Notes under the pieces: generated by a model
What the model saw: the letters and a program-made list of their open reading frames with translations, nothing else
Databases searched by the model: none
What the model was told of the DNA's origin: nothing
Shown here: in pieces, positions 1 through 6,501 of the stretch
Layout: each line of letters starts with the position of its first letter
How positions within the stretch are numbered: position 1 is the first letter of the stretch
Program-made: the position numbers and the translations under genes
From: Acidobacteriota bacterium
Lineage (GTDB): Bacteria > Acidobacteriota > Terriglobia > Terriglobales > Acidobacteriaceae
Length of the DNA stretch: 64,000 nucleotides
Direction of reading: 5' to 3'
NCBI GenBank assembly: GCA_013288805.1
Contig: JABDBE010000005.1
Coordinates: forward strand, 23,741 to 87,740

Positions 1-6
1 TTTCCA

Positions 7-249
7 ATGCAGGATATAGACAATGAGATTTCCGCCTACGAAGCAATGCGCGATGAGTTAGAAGCTCATCACATGGGCGAGTGGATTGTGATGCGAGATG
101 GCAAGGTGATCGGCACGTACGATTCATTTGAAACCGCAGCAACGGATGCCGTTTCGCGCTTTGGGAGAGGACCGTATCTTATTCGGCAGATCGGCGCTCC
201 CCCGATCACACTGCCGGCCTCTGTGATGTATCGCGCTTCACATGGTTAA
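7..249 (+). CDS. small hypothetical protein, partner of the downstream aspartyl protease
   Basis: An 80-residue soluble protein that I do not recognise by name. It has an acidic helical N-terminus followed by a beta-rich part with the pattern G-E-W-I-V-M-R-D-G-K-V-I-G-T-Y, which resembles small proteins often found beside aspartyl proteases. Its stop lies inside the start of the next gene (8 bp overlap), so the two are probably translated together. The reading frame is open to the window edge, so the true start could lie further left. No signal peptide or membrane segment is visible. The function is unknown; a substrate or regulator of the protease is only a guess. Confidence 0.6.
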   Translation: MQDIDNEISAYEAMRDELEAHHMGEWIVMRDGKVIGTYDSFETAATDAVSRFGRGPYLIRQIGAPPITLPASVMYRASHG

Positions 250-706
250 GACGAAGTGCGGATTCGATAGCGGCCCAGCCGGCGCCGGTTGCGATCTTCT
301 AATCACAAGGGGCCCCACACTTTTTGTAAATATTGGCTTTGACCCTAGCCACGATCCCATAGCAAATCCAACCGGGGTTCCTGTTGCAGGTATCATTGAT
401 GTCAGAGCTCTGGTAGACACCGGCGCACAAGAGTGCTGTATTGATTCTCTCCTCGCAGCCCAGTTGAAGTTGCCTCTTGTAAATCGGCGGCAGATTTCTG
501 GTGTTCACGGGAGTCACACGGCTAACGTTTACTTGGCGCAAGTTCATGTTCCAGCGCTCAGTGTAACGATGAATGGCGCTTTTGCGGGCGTCGATTTGAT
601 CGCTGGCGGCCAGATTCACAGCGCGCTTATTGGAAGAACATTCTTGCGTCACTTCACGATGACCTACGAAGGTAGAAACGGAACCGTCACGCTGTCGAAC
701 GATTAG
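242..706 (+). CDS. retropepsin-like aspartic protease
   Basis: A 154-residue protein with the single-domain retropepsin layout. The catalytic motif A-L-V-D-T-G-A is at residues 56-62 (Asp59). The flap region follows, and near the C-terminus the family signature A-L-I-G-R-T-F-L lies at 128-135. Retropepsins work as homodimers, each subunit giving one Asp, which fits the half-length of this protein. No signal peptide is seen, so it is probably cytoplasmic. It overlaps the upstream small gene by 8 bp and sits among accessory genes. The biological substrate cannot be read from the sequence. The fold assignment is fairly secure, the role is not. Confidence 0.75.
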   Translation: MVKTKCGFDSGPAGAGCDLLITRGPTLFVNIGFDPSHDPIANPTGVPVAGIIDVRALVDTGAQECCIDSLLAAQLKLPLVNRRQISGVHGSHTANVYLAQVHVPALSVTMNGAFAGVDLIAGGQIHSALIGRTFLRHFTMTYEGRNGTVTLSND

Positions 707-733
707 GGCTCCTTCTGGCCTCAGAATCCCACT

Positions 734-901
734 ATGCCAAGCGCCCGGAAGAAGATCAATCTTGAAAAGGTGCTGGCGTCACTCGATGCTGTGTGCCCGA
801 AATGCGGGAGGGTCATTACACCGGCCGAGATGCAGCGGATTGATTTTGAGCGGATGAAGTGTCCAGCATGCGGAGAACTGTTTACGCAGGGTCGGAAGTG
901 A
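734..901 (+). CDS. zinc-ribbon miniprotein, 55 aa
   Basis: A short open frame starting at ATG 734. It encodes a basic N-terminus (M-P-S-A-R-K-K) and two C-x2-C knuckles at residues 21-24 and 43-46, with 18 residues between, the spacing of a zinc ribbon. It follows the protease gene by 27 bp on the same strand and may belong to that transcript. Its end overlaps the end of a cysteine-rich gene on the opposite strand by 20 bp. Nucleic-acid or protein binding is typical for such ribbons, but nothing specific can be said here. Confidence 0.65.
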   Translation: MPSARKKINLEKVLASLDAVCPKCGRVITPAEMQRIDFERMKCPACGELFTQGRK

Positions 902-1079
902 TGTCTCCGTCCTGATTCCGTTTCTTGTGGCACTCATGAACGCAGAAGATCGACTCGCCGGGATAGTCGTCTCGCTTAAAGATGCCGGGACAGTTCTCGC
1001 ACATTCCGTCACCGCATTCCTCGGAAATCGAGGTCAGGACGTTCGGCTCTTGGCCCGGTGCGAAGCGCGTACGTATCAT
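882..1079 (-). CDS. cysteine-rich small protein
   Basis: A 65-residue frame with an ATG start. Cysteines are at 22, 27, 30, 46 and 50, with histidines at 49 and 51. The clusters C-E-N-C-P-G and C-V-H-E-C-H-K look like a metal site. It converges with the zinc-ribbon gene on the other strand (20 bp overlap). The cysteine spacing makes a real protein more likely than a chance frame, but there is no clear ribosome binding site, so the call is tentative. Confidence 0.45.
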   Translation of the reverse strand: MIRTRFAPGQEPNVLTSISEECGDGMCENCPGIFKRDDYPGESIFCVHECHKKRNQDGDITSDPA

Positions 1080-1094
1080 TGAGTTTTATTGTAA

Positions 1095-1280
1095 TGCCGG
1101 GAACCTAGTTCCCAAGCAAAAACGGCCCAACGGTGAGCGTTGGGCCAAATTTGGGTGACTTGGAGACTTGAAGCCTTCTGCTGTTGTACACCCGTCGCTA
1201 TGCGCTTCTAGCGTGCGGGTGAGTCGGCATTATAACGGGCCGGAGAAAGATTTTAGGTCTTCGACCGGCCCGTGCCGTCC
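1095..1280 (-). other. structured non-coding stretch with four hairpins
   Basis: No gene is visible between 1080 and 1354. The stretch holds four inverted repeats: GGGAAC/GTTCCC at 1099-1113, a 9-bp perfect stem at 1124-1146, a bulged stem ACCCG-CGCTA/TAGCG-CGGGT at 1190-1220, and a 9-bp stem ACGGGCCGG/CCGGCCCGT at 1235-1273. Read on the minus strand they follow the integrase-RHH operon, so they may be its 3' untranslated region, a separate small RNA, or a recombination site. The structures are seen directly; the function is open. Confidence 0.45.
1118..1146 (-). terminator. intrinsic terminator of the integrase operon
   Basis: A perfect 9-bp stem (GGCCCAACG/CGTTGGGCC) with a 5-base loop lies at 1124-1146. 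On the minus strand it is followed at once by a run of T residues (plus-strand A run at 1118-1122). It lies about 200 bp past the end of the RHH gene on that strand. Confidence 0.65.
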
Positions 1281-1354
1281 CCAACTAGTCAACACATATT
1301 TGCGTGTGAAGCAACTTCTCCTTTCGTTTTGGATTTAACACAACATTCTTAGCC

Positions 1355-1588
1355 TTAACTCTGTAGCGGGTGAGTTAGGGTTTTCAATTCTTCGACGATT
1401 TGCTCCAACCGGCCGCGAGGCGTTGGCGTGATTTTCTGCTGTGTCGGCAAGGCTGGGGCGCGCTCGATCTCGCGGAACAAGGCCCGGAGTCCTGCCCGGA
1501 TGATCTGAGCTGTACGCAAGCCAGTTGAGGACTGCAATTTGGCGAGTAGTGCTTGGTCTGCTTCCGTGAGGTAAATTGATGTTTTCAT
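1355..1588 (-). CDS. ribbon-helix-helix (CopG-like) protein
   Basis: A 77-residue protein that begins M-K-T-S-I-Y-L-T-E, the beta strand of a ribbon-helix-helix DNA-binding fold, followed by two helices and a C-terminal tail with R-L-E-Q-I-V-E-E-L. Such proteins are usually dimeric repressors or antitoxins. No toxin gene follows. Instead it starts 3 bp after the stop of the recombinase gene, so it is probably the last gene of that operon and may regulate it or assist recombination. The family is clear from the N-terminus; the role is inferred from position. Confidence 0.75.
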   Translation of the reverse strand: MKTSIYLTEADQALLAKLQSSTGLRTAQIIRAGLRALFREIERAPALPTQQKITPTPRGRLEQIVEELKTLTHPLQS

Positions 1589-1591
1589 TCG

Positions 1592-2656
1592 TCACCCCTT
1601 TCGTACGAGTCTTAGCTTCTTGCGCGTGTGGAACCGCTTACCAGCTTCCCTCGCGCGCTCCAGATGATAGGCGCATCGCCTTTTGCCGGGCGTGGCAACG
1701 GCCGCACATTCCTCGCACGGGATGATCGCTGGGCTCAGCAAACCCCTCATGCCTAGGGTTAACTGCCGATGTTTCCCTGACGCCCGCGGATGGTGCTCCA
1801 TGTAGTCCTGTTTAATCGACTCAAGGGTCACGTGAGTGTAAATCTGGGTTGTGTCGATGTCGGCATGTCCTAGGATCGTTTGCACTACGCGAAGATCCGC
1901 GCCGCCTTCGAGCAGATGCGTAGCGCAGGTGTGGCGTAGAGTGTGCGGACTGACGCGGCGCCCGATGTGTTCGAAGTATTTGTGAACGATCTGCCAGACC
2001 CGCATTCGGGTAAGATGCTGCCCTTTATTCCCAGGGAAGAGCCAAAGCGAATCCCATGGGGAGCTCGCGAGATATCGCTTTAGGGCTTCCTGTGCCCGAT
2101 GTCCAAACGGAGCAATGCGCTCCTTGTCTCGTTTTCCGTGCACTAGGACGCATCGGTTGATCAGGTCCAGATCACTCACGCGAACGCTCACGATTTCCGA
2201 TGCACGCAAGCCGGCACCGTATAGCAATTCCAATATGGCTCGATCGCGCCACGCCCCAGCATTATCACCAGGAGGAGTTGTCAGAACATCGTTGATTTCT
2301 GCGGGGCTTAACCACGTGGGAAGCGTTTTCCAGCCTTTCGGGGCCTCGATGCTCGCCATGGGATCGGCGGCAACAAGGCCATCCATGGACAGAAACTTAA
2401 AGAAGTGGCGCAAGGTCGATATCTTGCGCGCGACAGAACGGGCGGTCACGGTGGACTGCAGTTCGTCGCTGTAGCCCTTTAGGTCTTTGGGGTGGCGAGT
2501 GCCAAGAAACCGTAAGAAGTGGGCCACGTCGCAGCGGTAAGCTTCGATCGTGTTTGATGCGAGGCCCTTCTCCACTCTTAGGTAATCCACGAAGCTTTCA
2601 AGCGTGGCATCGTTTGTCGCTTGGATCGGAATCGGGAAAACGAGAACTTTGCTCAT
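1592..2656 (-). CDS. XerC/D-type tyrosine recombinase with C-terminal Cys/His tail
   Basis: A 354-residue site-specific recombinase. The N-terminal SAM-like DNA-binding domain covers about 15-100. The catalytic domain (about 110-285) shows Arg151, Lys175, His238-x2-Arg241, His264 and the nucleophile Tyr273. A further 70 residues after the domain carry C314-x2-C317 and C328-x2-H331, a probable metal site, then a basic end; this is longer than XerC or XerD. The ATG at 2656 was chosen because it overlaps the stop of the upstream zinc-ribbon gene (ATGA). The RHH gene follows after 3 bp. It is more likely the integrase of a mobile island than the housekeeping dimer-resolution enzyme. Confidence 0.85.
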   Translation of the reverse strand: MSKVLVFPIPIQATNDATLESFVDYLRVEKGLASNTIEAYRCDVAHFLRFLGTRHPKDLKGYSDELQSTVTARSVARKISTLRHFFKFLSMDGLVAADPMASIEAPKGWKTLPTWLSPAEINDVLTTPPGDNAGAWRDRAILELLYGAGLRASEIVSVRVSDLDLINRCVLVHGKRDKERIAPFGHRAQEALKRYLASSPWDSLWLFPGNKGQHLTRMRVWQIVHKYFEHIGRRVSPHTLRHTCATHLLEGGADLRVVQTILGHADIDTTQIYTHVTLESIKQDYMEHHPRASGKHRQLTLGMRGLLSPAIIPCEECAAVATPGKRRCAYHLERAREAGKRFHTRKKLRLVRKG

Positions 2657-2859
2657 GAGCGCTTCCTCCGTCCAGAAATGCGTTTCTGCTGGCGCGCCGG
2701 AAGAATGCGAACTTTGGCGGAGCGAAGCTTGTTGAGTGCCCCGCATCTGCGGCAGAGTGTTGGTTCGCCGTCGATATCGGCGCCCGTCGCGATGTCATTC
2801 TCACAACGCGGGCAGATGTGAATTTCAAACGTGAAAGGTGCTACTTTTGGGCTAGCCAT
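2653..2859 (-). CDS. zinc-ribbon protein, first gene of the integrase operon
   Basis: A 68-residue protein with two C-x2-C knuckles (C16/C19 and C36/C39) and a very basic C-terminus rich in Arg and Lys, as in small nucleic-acid-binding ribbons. Its stop overlaps the recombinase start by 4 bp, a sign of translational coupling. A helper of the recombinase, such as an excisionase-like or DNA-bridging factor, is a reasonable but unproven guess. Confidence 0.7.
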   Translation of the reverse strand: MASPKVAPFTFEIHICPRCENDIATGADIDGEPTLCRRCGALNKLRSAKVRILPARQQKRISGRRKRS

Positions 2860-3019
2860 GTTTGCCCCTCCTGCGGGCGAACTGGTTAGGGCTGGGCCGG
2901 TGTCACTAGCACTTGCTCAGTCCGTTTATGTTTGGGGGAGGGACTGTTTCTCGGGCGGACCAAGTAAATCACCTTGCGGCTAAGGTGTCAAGCCTGCCGC
3001 CTATTAGAATCTTGGCCGG

Positions 3020-3223
3020 ATGGTCACCCCGGACGAAGATCAGATTTCGCAACTTCTCGCGGAACTCGGGCGCAGAGGTGGACTCGCCAGAGCCAAGAAA
3101 CTGAGCCCAGCACGGCGCAAGGAAATCGCCACCAAGGCGTCGAAGGCAGCAGCCAGAGCTAGAACAAAGAAGGCCCAAAAATCGCAGACCGCGGCGAAGC
3201 GGAAGGACAATCATCATCTATGA
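3020..3223 (+). CDS. small basic Ala/Lys-rich protein
   Basis: A 67-residue protein with L-G-R-R-G-G-L-A-R-A-K-K-L-S-P-A-R-R-K-E and an A/K/R-rich C-terminus. This pattern recurs in many bacterial small basic proteins that resemble histone H1 tails. Its stop overlaps the ATG of the DUF4145 gene (ATGA at 3220-3223), so the two are coupled. A weak -10-like TAGAAT lies at 3005-3010, only 9 bp before the ATG. DNA binding is plausible from charge alone. Confidence 0.65.
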   Translation: MVTPDEDQISQLLAELGRRGGLARAKKLSPARRKEIATKASKAAARARTKKAQKSQTAAKRKDNHHL

Positions 3224-3879
3224 AGTACGTACCCGCTGAGTTCAACAAGTCTGCTTTTCATTGCCTTTTTTCAAATTGTGGCACTTATGCCAAACAAAGT
3301 TGGGCCGGTCTATATTGGGTTCAAGCGCACCCTGTGCACGGTGGCAGCTACCATGCGCAGGTTCCCGACTTGGTGTTGGCCGTCTGTGAGCATTGCGGTC
3401 AATGCTCTATATGGTTTAAGACGAAACTAATCTTTCCCGCTGCACGAACTGCACCTGCGCCACACCCCGAAACACCAGAGTCAATCAAAGCGGACTACGA
3501 AGAGGCACGGGCAGTATTTGGGGAGTCACCTCGGAGCAGCGCAGCCCTTTTGCGACTCTGCGTTCAGAAACTTTGCATCACACTTGGGCAGCCCGGAAAG
3601 AATCTCAATGACGACATCGGGGAGCTTGTTATCCAGGGATTGCCCGTTATCATTCAGCGGTCACTCGATATTGTTAGAGTCATAGGAAACAACCAGGTAC
3701 ACCCCGGCGTTTTAGACGTTCGGGACGATCCAGCGATGGTGACGCTTCTGTTTGAACTGGTAAATCTTATCGTGGAGGATCGAATCGCCCGACCCAAGCA
3801 AATTGAAGCACTCTATGGAAAGTTACCGGAAGGCGCCCGCAAACAGATCGAGTCGCGTGACGAGAAGGTCAAGAGCTAG
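3220..3879 (+). CDS. zinc ribbon-DUF4145 protein
   Basis: A 219-residue protein. Residues 14-65 hold cysteine pairs (H-C-L-F-S-N-C and C-E-H-C-G-Q-C) that look like a zinc ribbon. Residues 85-190 match the helical DUF4145 pattern, including the R-L-C-V-Q-K-L-C helix, L-N-D-D-I-G-E-L, and the stretch I-G-N-N-Q-V-H-P-G. DUF4145 is found alone and in restriction-type proteins; its activity is not established. It is coupled to the basic protein upstream. A defence role is possible but not shown by anything here. Confidence 0.7.
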   Translation: MKYVPAEFNKSAFHCLFSNCGTYAKQSWAGLYWVQAHPVHGGSYHAQVPDLVLAVCEHCGQCSIWFKTKLIFPAARTAPAPHPETPESIKADYEEARAVFGESPRSSAALLRLCVQKLCITLGQPGKNLNDDIGELVIQGLPVIIQRSLDIVRVIGNNQVHPGVLDVRDDPAMVTLLFELVNLIVEDRIARPKQIEALYGKLPEGARKQIESRDEKVKS

Positions 3880-3969
3880 CGCACAATCCAGCGCACAATG
3901 GCTGCCGAATACCAGCCACCAACCCCGATTATCAAGATTGAATCCGCTTGGAAGTGATTGACCCGCCGT

Positions 3970-4029
3970 AGGCGCGTGTCAGAGCAGCCTTTTAAAAGGG
4001 CATTGCTCTGCCAACTGAGCTACGCGCCC
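3970..4029 (-). pseudogene. tRNA-Lys(UUU) fragment, 5' half only
   Basis: On the minus strand, bases 4029 to about 3992 read as a good tRNA 5' half: acceptor strand GGGCGCG, D-arm GCTC-AGTTGGCA-GAGC, anticodon 5' stem ATGCC and loop CTTTTAA (anticodon UUU, Lys). After the loop the expected GGCAT and T-arm with TTCGA are missing; instead AAGGCTGCTCTGACACGCGCC follows. The break within the anticodon arm, beside an island with a tyrosine recombinase, looks like an integration scar. The rest of 3880-4160 shows no gene. Confidence 0.55.
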
Positions 4030-4162
4030 ACATTATTACCAATCTATCACAACCGAATGGAGTGATTGCGTCTCGACACCTGAGACCGGGTTGCACGCGC
4101 CGGTCATGAAAACAATGAGTGGAGGCATCACTTTCACGCCTTGATTCTCCGTTAGTTTGCGC

Positions 4163-4190
4163 TTGACACCTGCGTACCAGCAGTTAATAT
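4163..4190 (+). promoter_or_regulatory. sigma-70 type promoter of argR
   Basis: A consensus TTGACA at 4163-4168 is followed after 16 bp by TAATAT at 4185-4190. The ArgR start lies 37 bp downstream of the -10 element. No other strong promoter is visible before the end of the arg run, so this may drive all nine genes. Confidence 0.65.
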
Positions 4191-4193
4191 AAG

Positions 4194-4227
4194 TGAATGT
4201 TTATGCATTAAGGTGCATAATTATTCA
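4194..4227 (+). promoter_or_regulatory. two ARG boxes (ArgR operator)
   Basis: TGAATGTTTATGCA (4194-4207) and TGCATAATTATTCA (4214-4227) each match the TGAAT-4-ATTCA core of the known ARG box with one or two changes. They lie 20 bp apart, just after the -10 element and overlapping the argR start codon. This fits autorepression by the arginine-bound ArgR hexamer. Confidence 0.65.
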
Positions 4228-4673
4228 TGATGAATAAAACCTTAAGACAACGGGCAATCCTTCAGCTTCTGAAGCACGGCCCCATCGCCAGCCAGGACGA
4301 CCTGCAGCGGGCTCTGCGCAAACGGGGCCTCAAGGTAGGGCAAGCTACGCTCTCGCGGGATGTTCGCGATATGCGATTGGCAAAGACGGCGGATGGGTAC
4401 TCTCTGTCGCAAGGCGAGAGTTCGTCTACGCCAGCTTTGCCGCCCGTATCGCGACTGGTGCGGGAATTTGTGCTGGGGCTGCGCCCGGCACAAAACCTGC
4501 TTGTCATCAAAACGAGCGTGGGCAGCGCGCAACCTGTCGCCGCCGCCCTCGATGAAGAGGAATGGCCAGAAGCGATTGGCACCATCGCTGGCGATGACAC
4601 GATCCTGACCATTTGTCCCGACAAAGAGGATGCGAAAAGGTTGGCCGCGCGCATCCAGGAGATGCTCGCCTGA
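4227..4673 (+). CDS. argR: arginine repressor ArgR
   Basis: A 148-residue arginine-sensing repressor. The N-terminal winged helix (about 1-65) includes the family stretch A-T-L-S-R-D-V-R-D-M. The C-terminal hexamerisation and arginine-binding domain (about 78-148) includes V-I-K-T-S-V-G-S-A-Q-P-V-A-A-A-L-D and G-T-I-A-G-D-D-T-I. The length is normal. Two ATGs (4227 and 4230) are possible starts. It heads the arg gene run, and ARG boxes overlap its start, so it probably controls itself and the biosynthetic genes after it. The argC start overlaps its stop by one base. Confidence 0.93.
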   Translation: MMNKTLRQRAILQLLKHGPIASQDDLQRALRKRGLKVGQATLSRDVRDMRLAKTADGYSLSQGESSSTPALPPVSRLVREFVLGLRPAQNLLVIKTSVGSAQPVAAALDEEEWPEAIGTIAGDDTILTICPDKEDAKRLAARIQEMLA

Positions 4674-5719
4674 TGCCGGCAAAACTTAAGGCCGCAGTAC
4701 TGGGTTCGACAGGATATACCGGTCTGGAGCTTACACGGCTTCTGCTGCGTCATCCCCGGCTGGAACAACCCGCTTTACTCCAGCGCGAGAAGCAAACCGA
4801 CACAGCCTGCAACCTGGCCGAAATGTTTCCTGTGCTTTCAGGCAATGGAAGTTATCCGCTGCAACCGCTGTCATGGCCGGCACTCAGGCAACAGGGTGTC
4901 CAGTTACTGTTTCTGGCCACGCCGCATCAGGCTTCGCGTTCCCTGGTTCCCGAAGCCATCGCGCAAGGGTTGCGCGTCATTGATTTGAGCGGGGCCTGGC
5001 GGCTCAAGCGGGAACAGCATCGCGCAGTGTATGGCTTCGAGGATGCGGATTCAGTGGCGGCGGCGGATGTCACCGAGATGGCGATTTACGGACTACCGGA
5101 GTTGCACCGCGATCAGATTCCTGGCGCAGCATTAGTGGCGAATCCGGGGTGCTACGCGACTTCGGTAATCCTGGCTTTAGCGCCGCTGCTCGCGGCTGGC
5201 ATTATAGATCGCGAGCGTGGAATCATTTCCGATTCAAAGTCTGGGGTATCGGGCGCGGGTAAGGAACCGAATTCGCGCACCCACTTTGTTTCTGTTGCCG
5301 ACAACCTTTCGGCGTACTCGGTATTCGGTCATCGGCACGTGGGAGAGATGCTCGAACAGTTGCAACTGAATACATGTGAACTGATTTTCACTCCTCATCT
5401 GCTTCCGATTCCCAGAGGAATTTTATCGACTATCTACGTTCATTTGAACCGTGAGATGAAGGCAGGGGAAGTCGAATCTTGCTTTCGTGACTTTTATGCT
5501 GGCCGGCGATGGGTGCGGATTTTTGCGACGCCGAAGCTCCCGCAAATCCAGTTCTCTCTGCACACCAACTATTGCGATCTTGGCTTTTGTCTTGCGGACG
5601 ACGGCCGTCGTTTGGTGTTGGTCTCCTGCGTGGACAACTTGCTCAAAGGCGCCGCCGGACAGGCAGTGCAGAACATGAATCTGATGTACGGATGGAAAGA
5701 AGAGGAAGGTTTGCAGTGA
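4673..5719 (+). CDS. argC: N-acetyl-gamma-glutamyl-phosphate reductase
   Basis: A 348-residue NADPH-dependent enzyme of arginine synthesis that reduces N-acetylglutamyl phosphate to the semialdehyde. The Rossmann motif G-S-T-G-Y-T-G is at 11-17, and the active-site motif N-P-G-C-Y-A-T-S places the catalytic cysteine at 160. The start at 4673 shares a base with the argR stop (TGATG). An upstream in-frame ATG at 4613 would lie deep inside argR and was rejected. The argB start overlaps its stop. Confidence 0.95.
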   Translation: MPAKLKAAVLGSTGYTGLELTRLLLRHPRLEQPALLQREKQTDTACNLAEMFPVLSGNGSYPLQPLSWPALRQQGVQLLFLATPHQASRSLVPEAIAQGLRVIDLSGAWRLKREQHRAVYGFEDADSVAAADVTEMAIYGLPELHRDQIPGAALVANPGCYATSVILALAPLLAAGIIDRERGIISDSKSGVSGAGKEPNSRTHFVSVADNLSAYSVFGHRHVGEMLEQLQLNTCELIFTPHLLPIPRGILSTIYVHLNREMKAGEVESCFRDFYAGRRWVRIFATPKLPQIQFSLHTNYCDLGFCLADDGRRLVLVSCVDNLLKGAAGQAVQNMNLMYGWKEEEGLQ

Positions 5720-6501
5720 AAATCGTAGTCAAAATCGGGGGCGCGGCGCTCGAGGATAAAGCGAGATTGCGCCAGTGTGCGCGGGCGATCGTCGAGTTGG
5801 CGCAGGACGGCCATCACGTCGGGGTGGTTCACGGTGGGGGTAGCGCGCTCACGCGAACTCTGAAACTGCTGGGCAAAGAGAGTGATTTTGTAAACGGCCT
5901 GCGCATTACGGACGCTGAGACGCGCGACGTGGCTCTCATGGTCCTGTCGGGGATCGTGAATAGAACTCTGGTCGCGGCCATCGTTGCGGCCGGAAGTGCT
6001 GCGGTGGGTCTGTGTGGCGCAGATGGGATGGGCTTTCGGGCGCGCAAGAAGCAAACCCCTGGCTGCGATCTTGGTTTTGTGGGCGAAATCTGTTATGCGG
6101 AGCCGCGCTGGATCGAGGCCATCTGGAGCGCGGGGGGAATTCCGGTTCTGTCTTCGGTAGCGCTGGGCTCCGACGGCGAATATTACAACATCAATGCAGA
6201 CCAAATGGCGTCCGCCTGCGCCGTCGCCTGCCATGCCGACACGCTGATTTTTCTTACGGATGTCGACGGAGTAAAAGGTGCAGACGGTGAGGTAATTCCC
6301 TGGTTGAATACGAAGGAAGTAGCCGCCTTGATTGCCGCTTCCGTCATCGGCGGCGGCATGCTACCCAAGCTCGAGGCTTGCACTCAGGCGCTCCATAAAG
6401 GCGTGGGTCGAGTGAGAATTCTACCTGCGGCGCAAGTCGAAATTCTGCCGCAGTTCTATTTCACGAAGATGGCATGTGGAACGGAGGTGATTGGCGCATG
6501 A
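5716..6501 (+). CDS. argB: acetylglutamate kinase
   Basis: A 261-residue amino-acid kinase that phosphorylates N-acetylglutamate, the second step of arginine synthesis. The start is GTG 5716, overlapping the argC stop (GTGA), and gives the family N-terminus K-I-V-V-K-I-G-G-A-A-L. Further motifs are H-G-G-G at the substrate loop, I-N-A-D-Q-M-A and L-T-D-V-D-G-V-K for ATP and the end of the fold, and the closing G-T-E-V. The protein is the length of the short, arginine-insensitive class. A longer frame to 5509 is argC coding sequence read out of phase. Confidence 0.95.
   Translation: MKIVVKIGGAALEDKARLRQCARAIVELAQDGHHVGVVHGGGSALTRTLKLLGKESDFVNGLRITDAETRDVALMVLSGIVNRTLVAAIVAAGSAAVGLCGADGMGFRARKKQTPGCDLGFVGEICYAEPRWIEAIWSAGGIPVLSSVALGSDGEYYNINADQMASACAVACHADTLIFLTDVDGVKGADGEVIPWLNTKEVAALIAASVIGGGMLPKLEACTQALHKGVGRVRILPAAQVEILPQFYFTKMACGTEVIGA

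Noticed and set aside
721..1012. Two minus-strand frames over the zinc-ribbon gene
   Set aside because: They mirror the zinc-ribbon frame and show no domain pattern; the C-x2-C pairs are on the plus strand.
1335..1595. 86-residue minus-strand frame overlapping the RHH gene
   Set aside because: Out of phase with the RHH protein, which has a clear fold at its N-terminus; this one has none.
3880..4029. Group I intron splitting the tRNA-Lys gene
   Set aside because: Only about 110 bp lie between the break and the DUF4145 gene, and no 3' half with a TTCGA T-arm is found there.
5509..5715. N-terminal extension of acetylglutamate kinase
   Set aside because: The stretch is argC sequence in another phase; the family N-terminus starts at GTG 5716.
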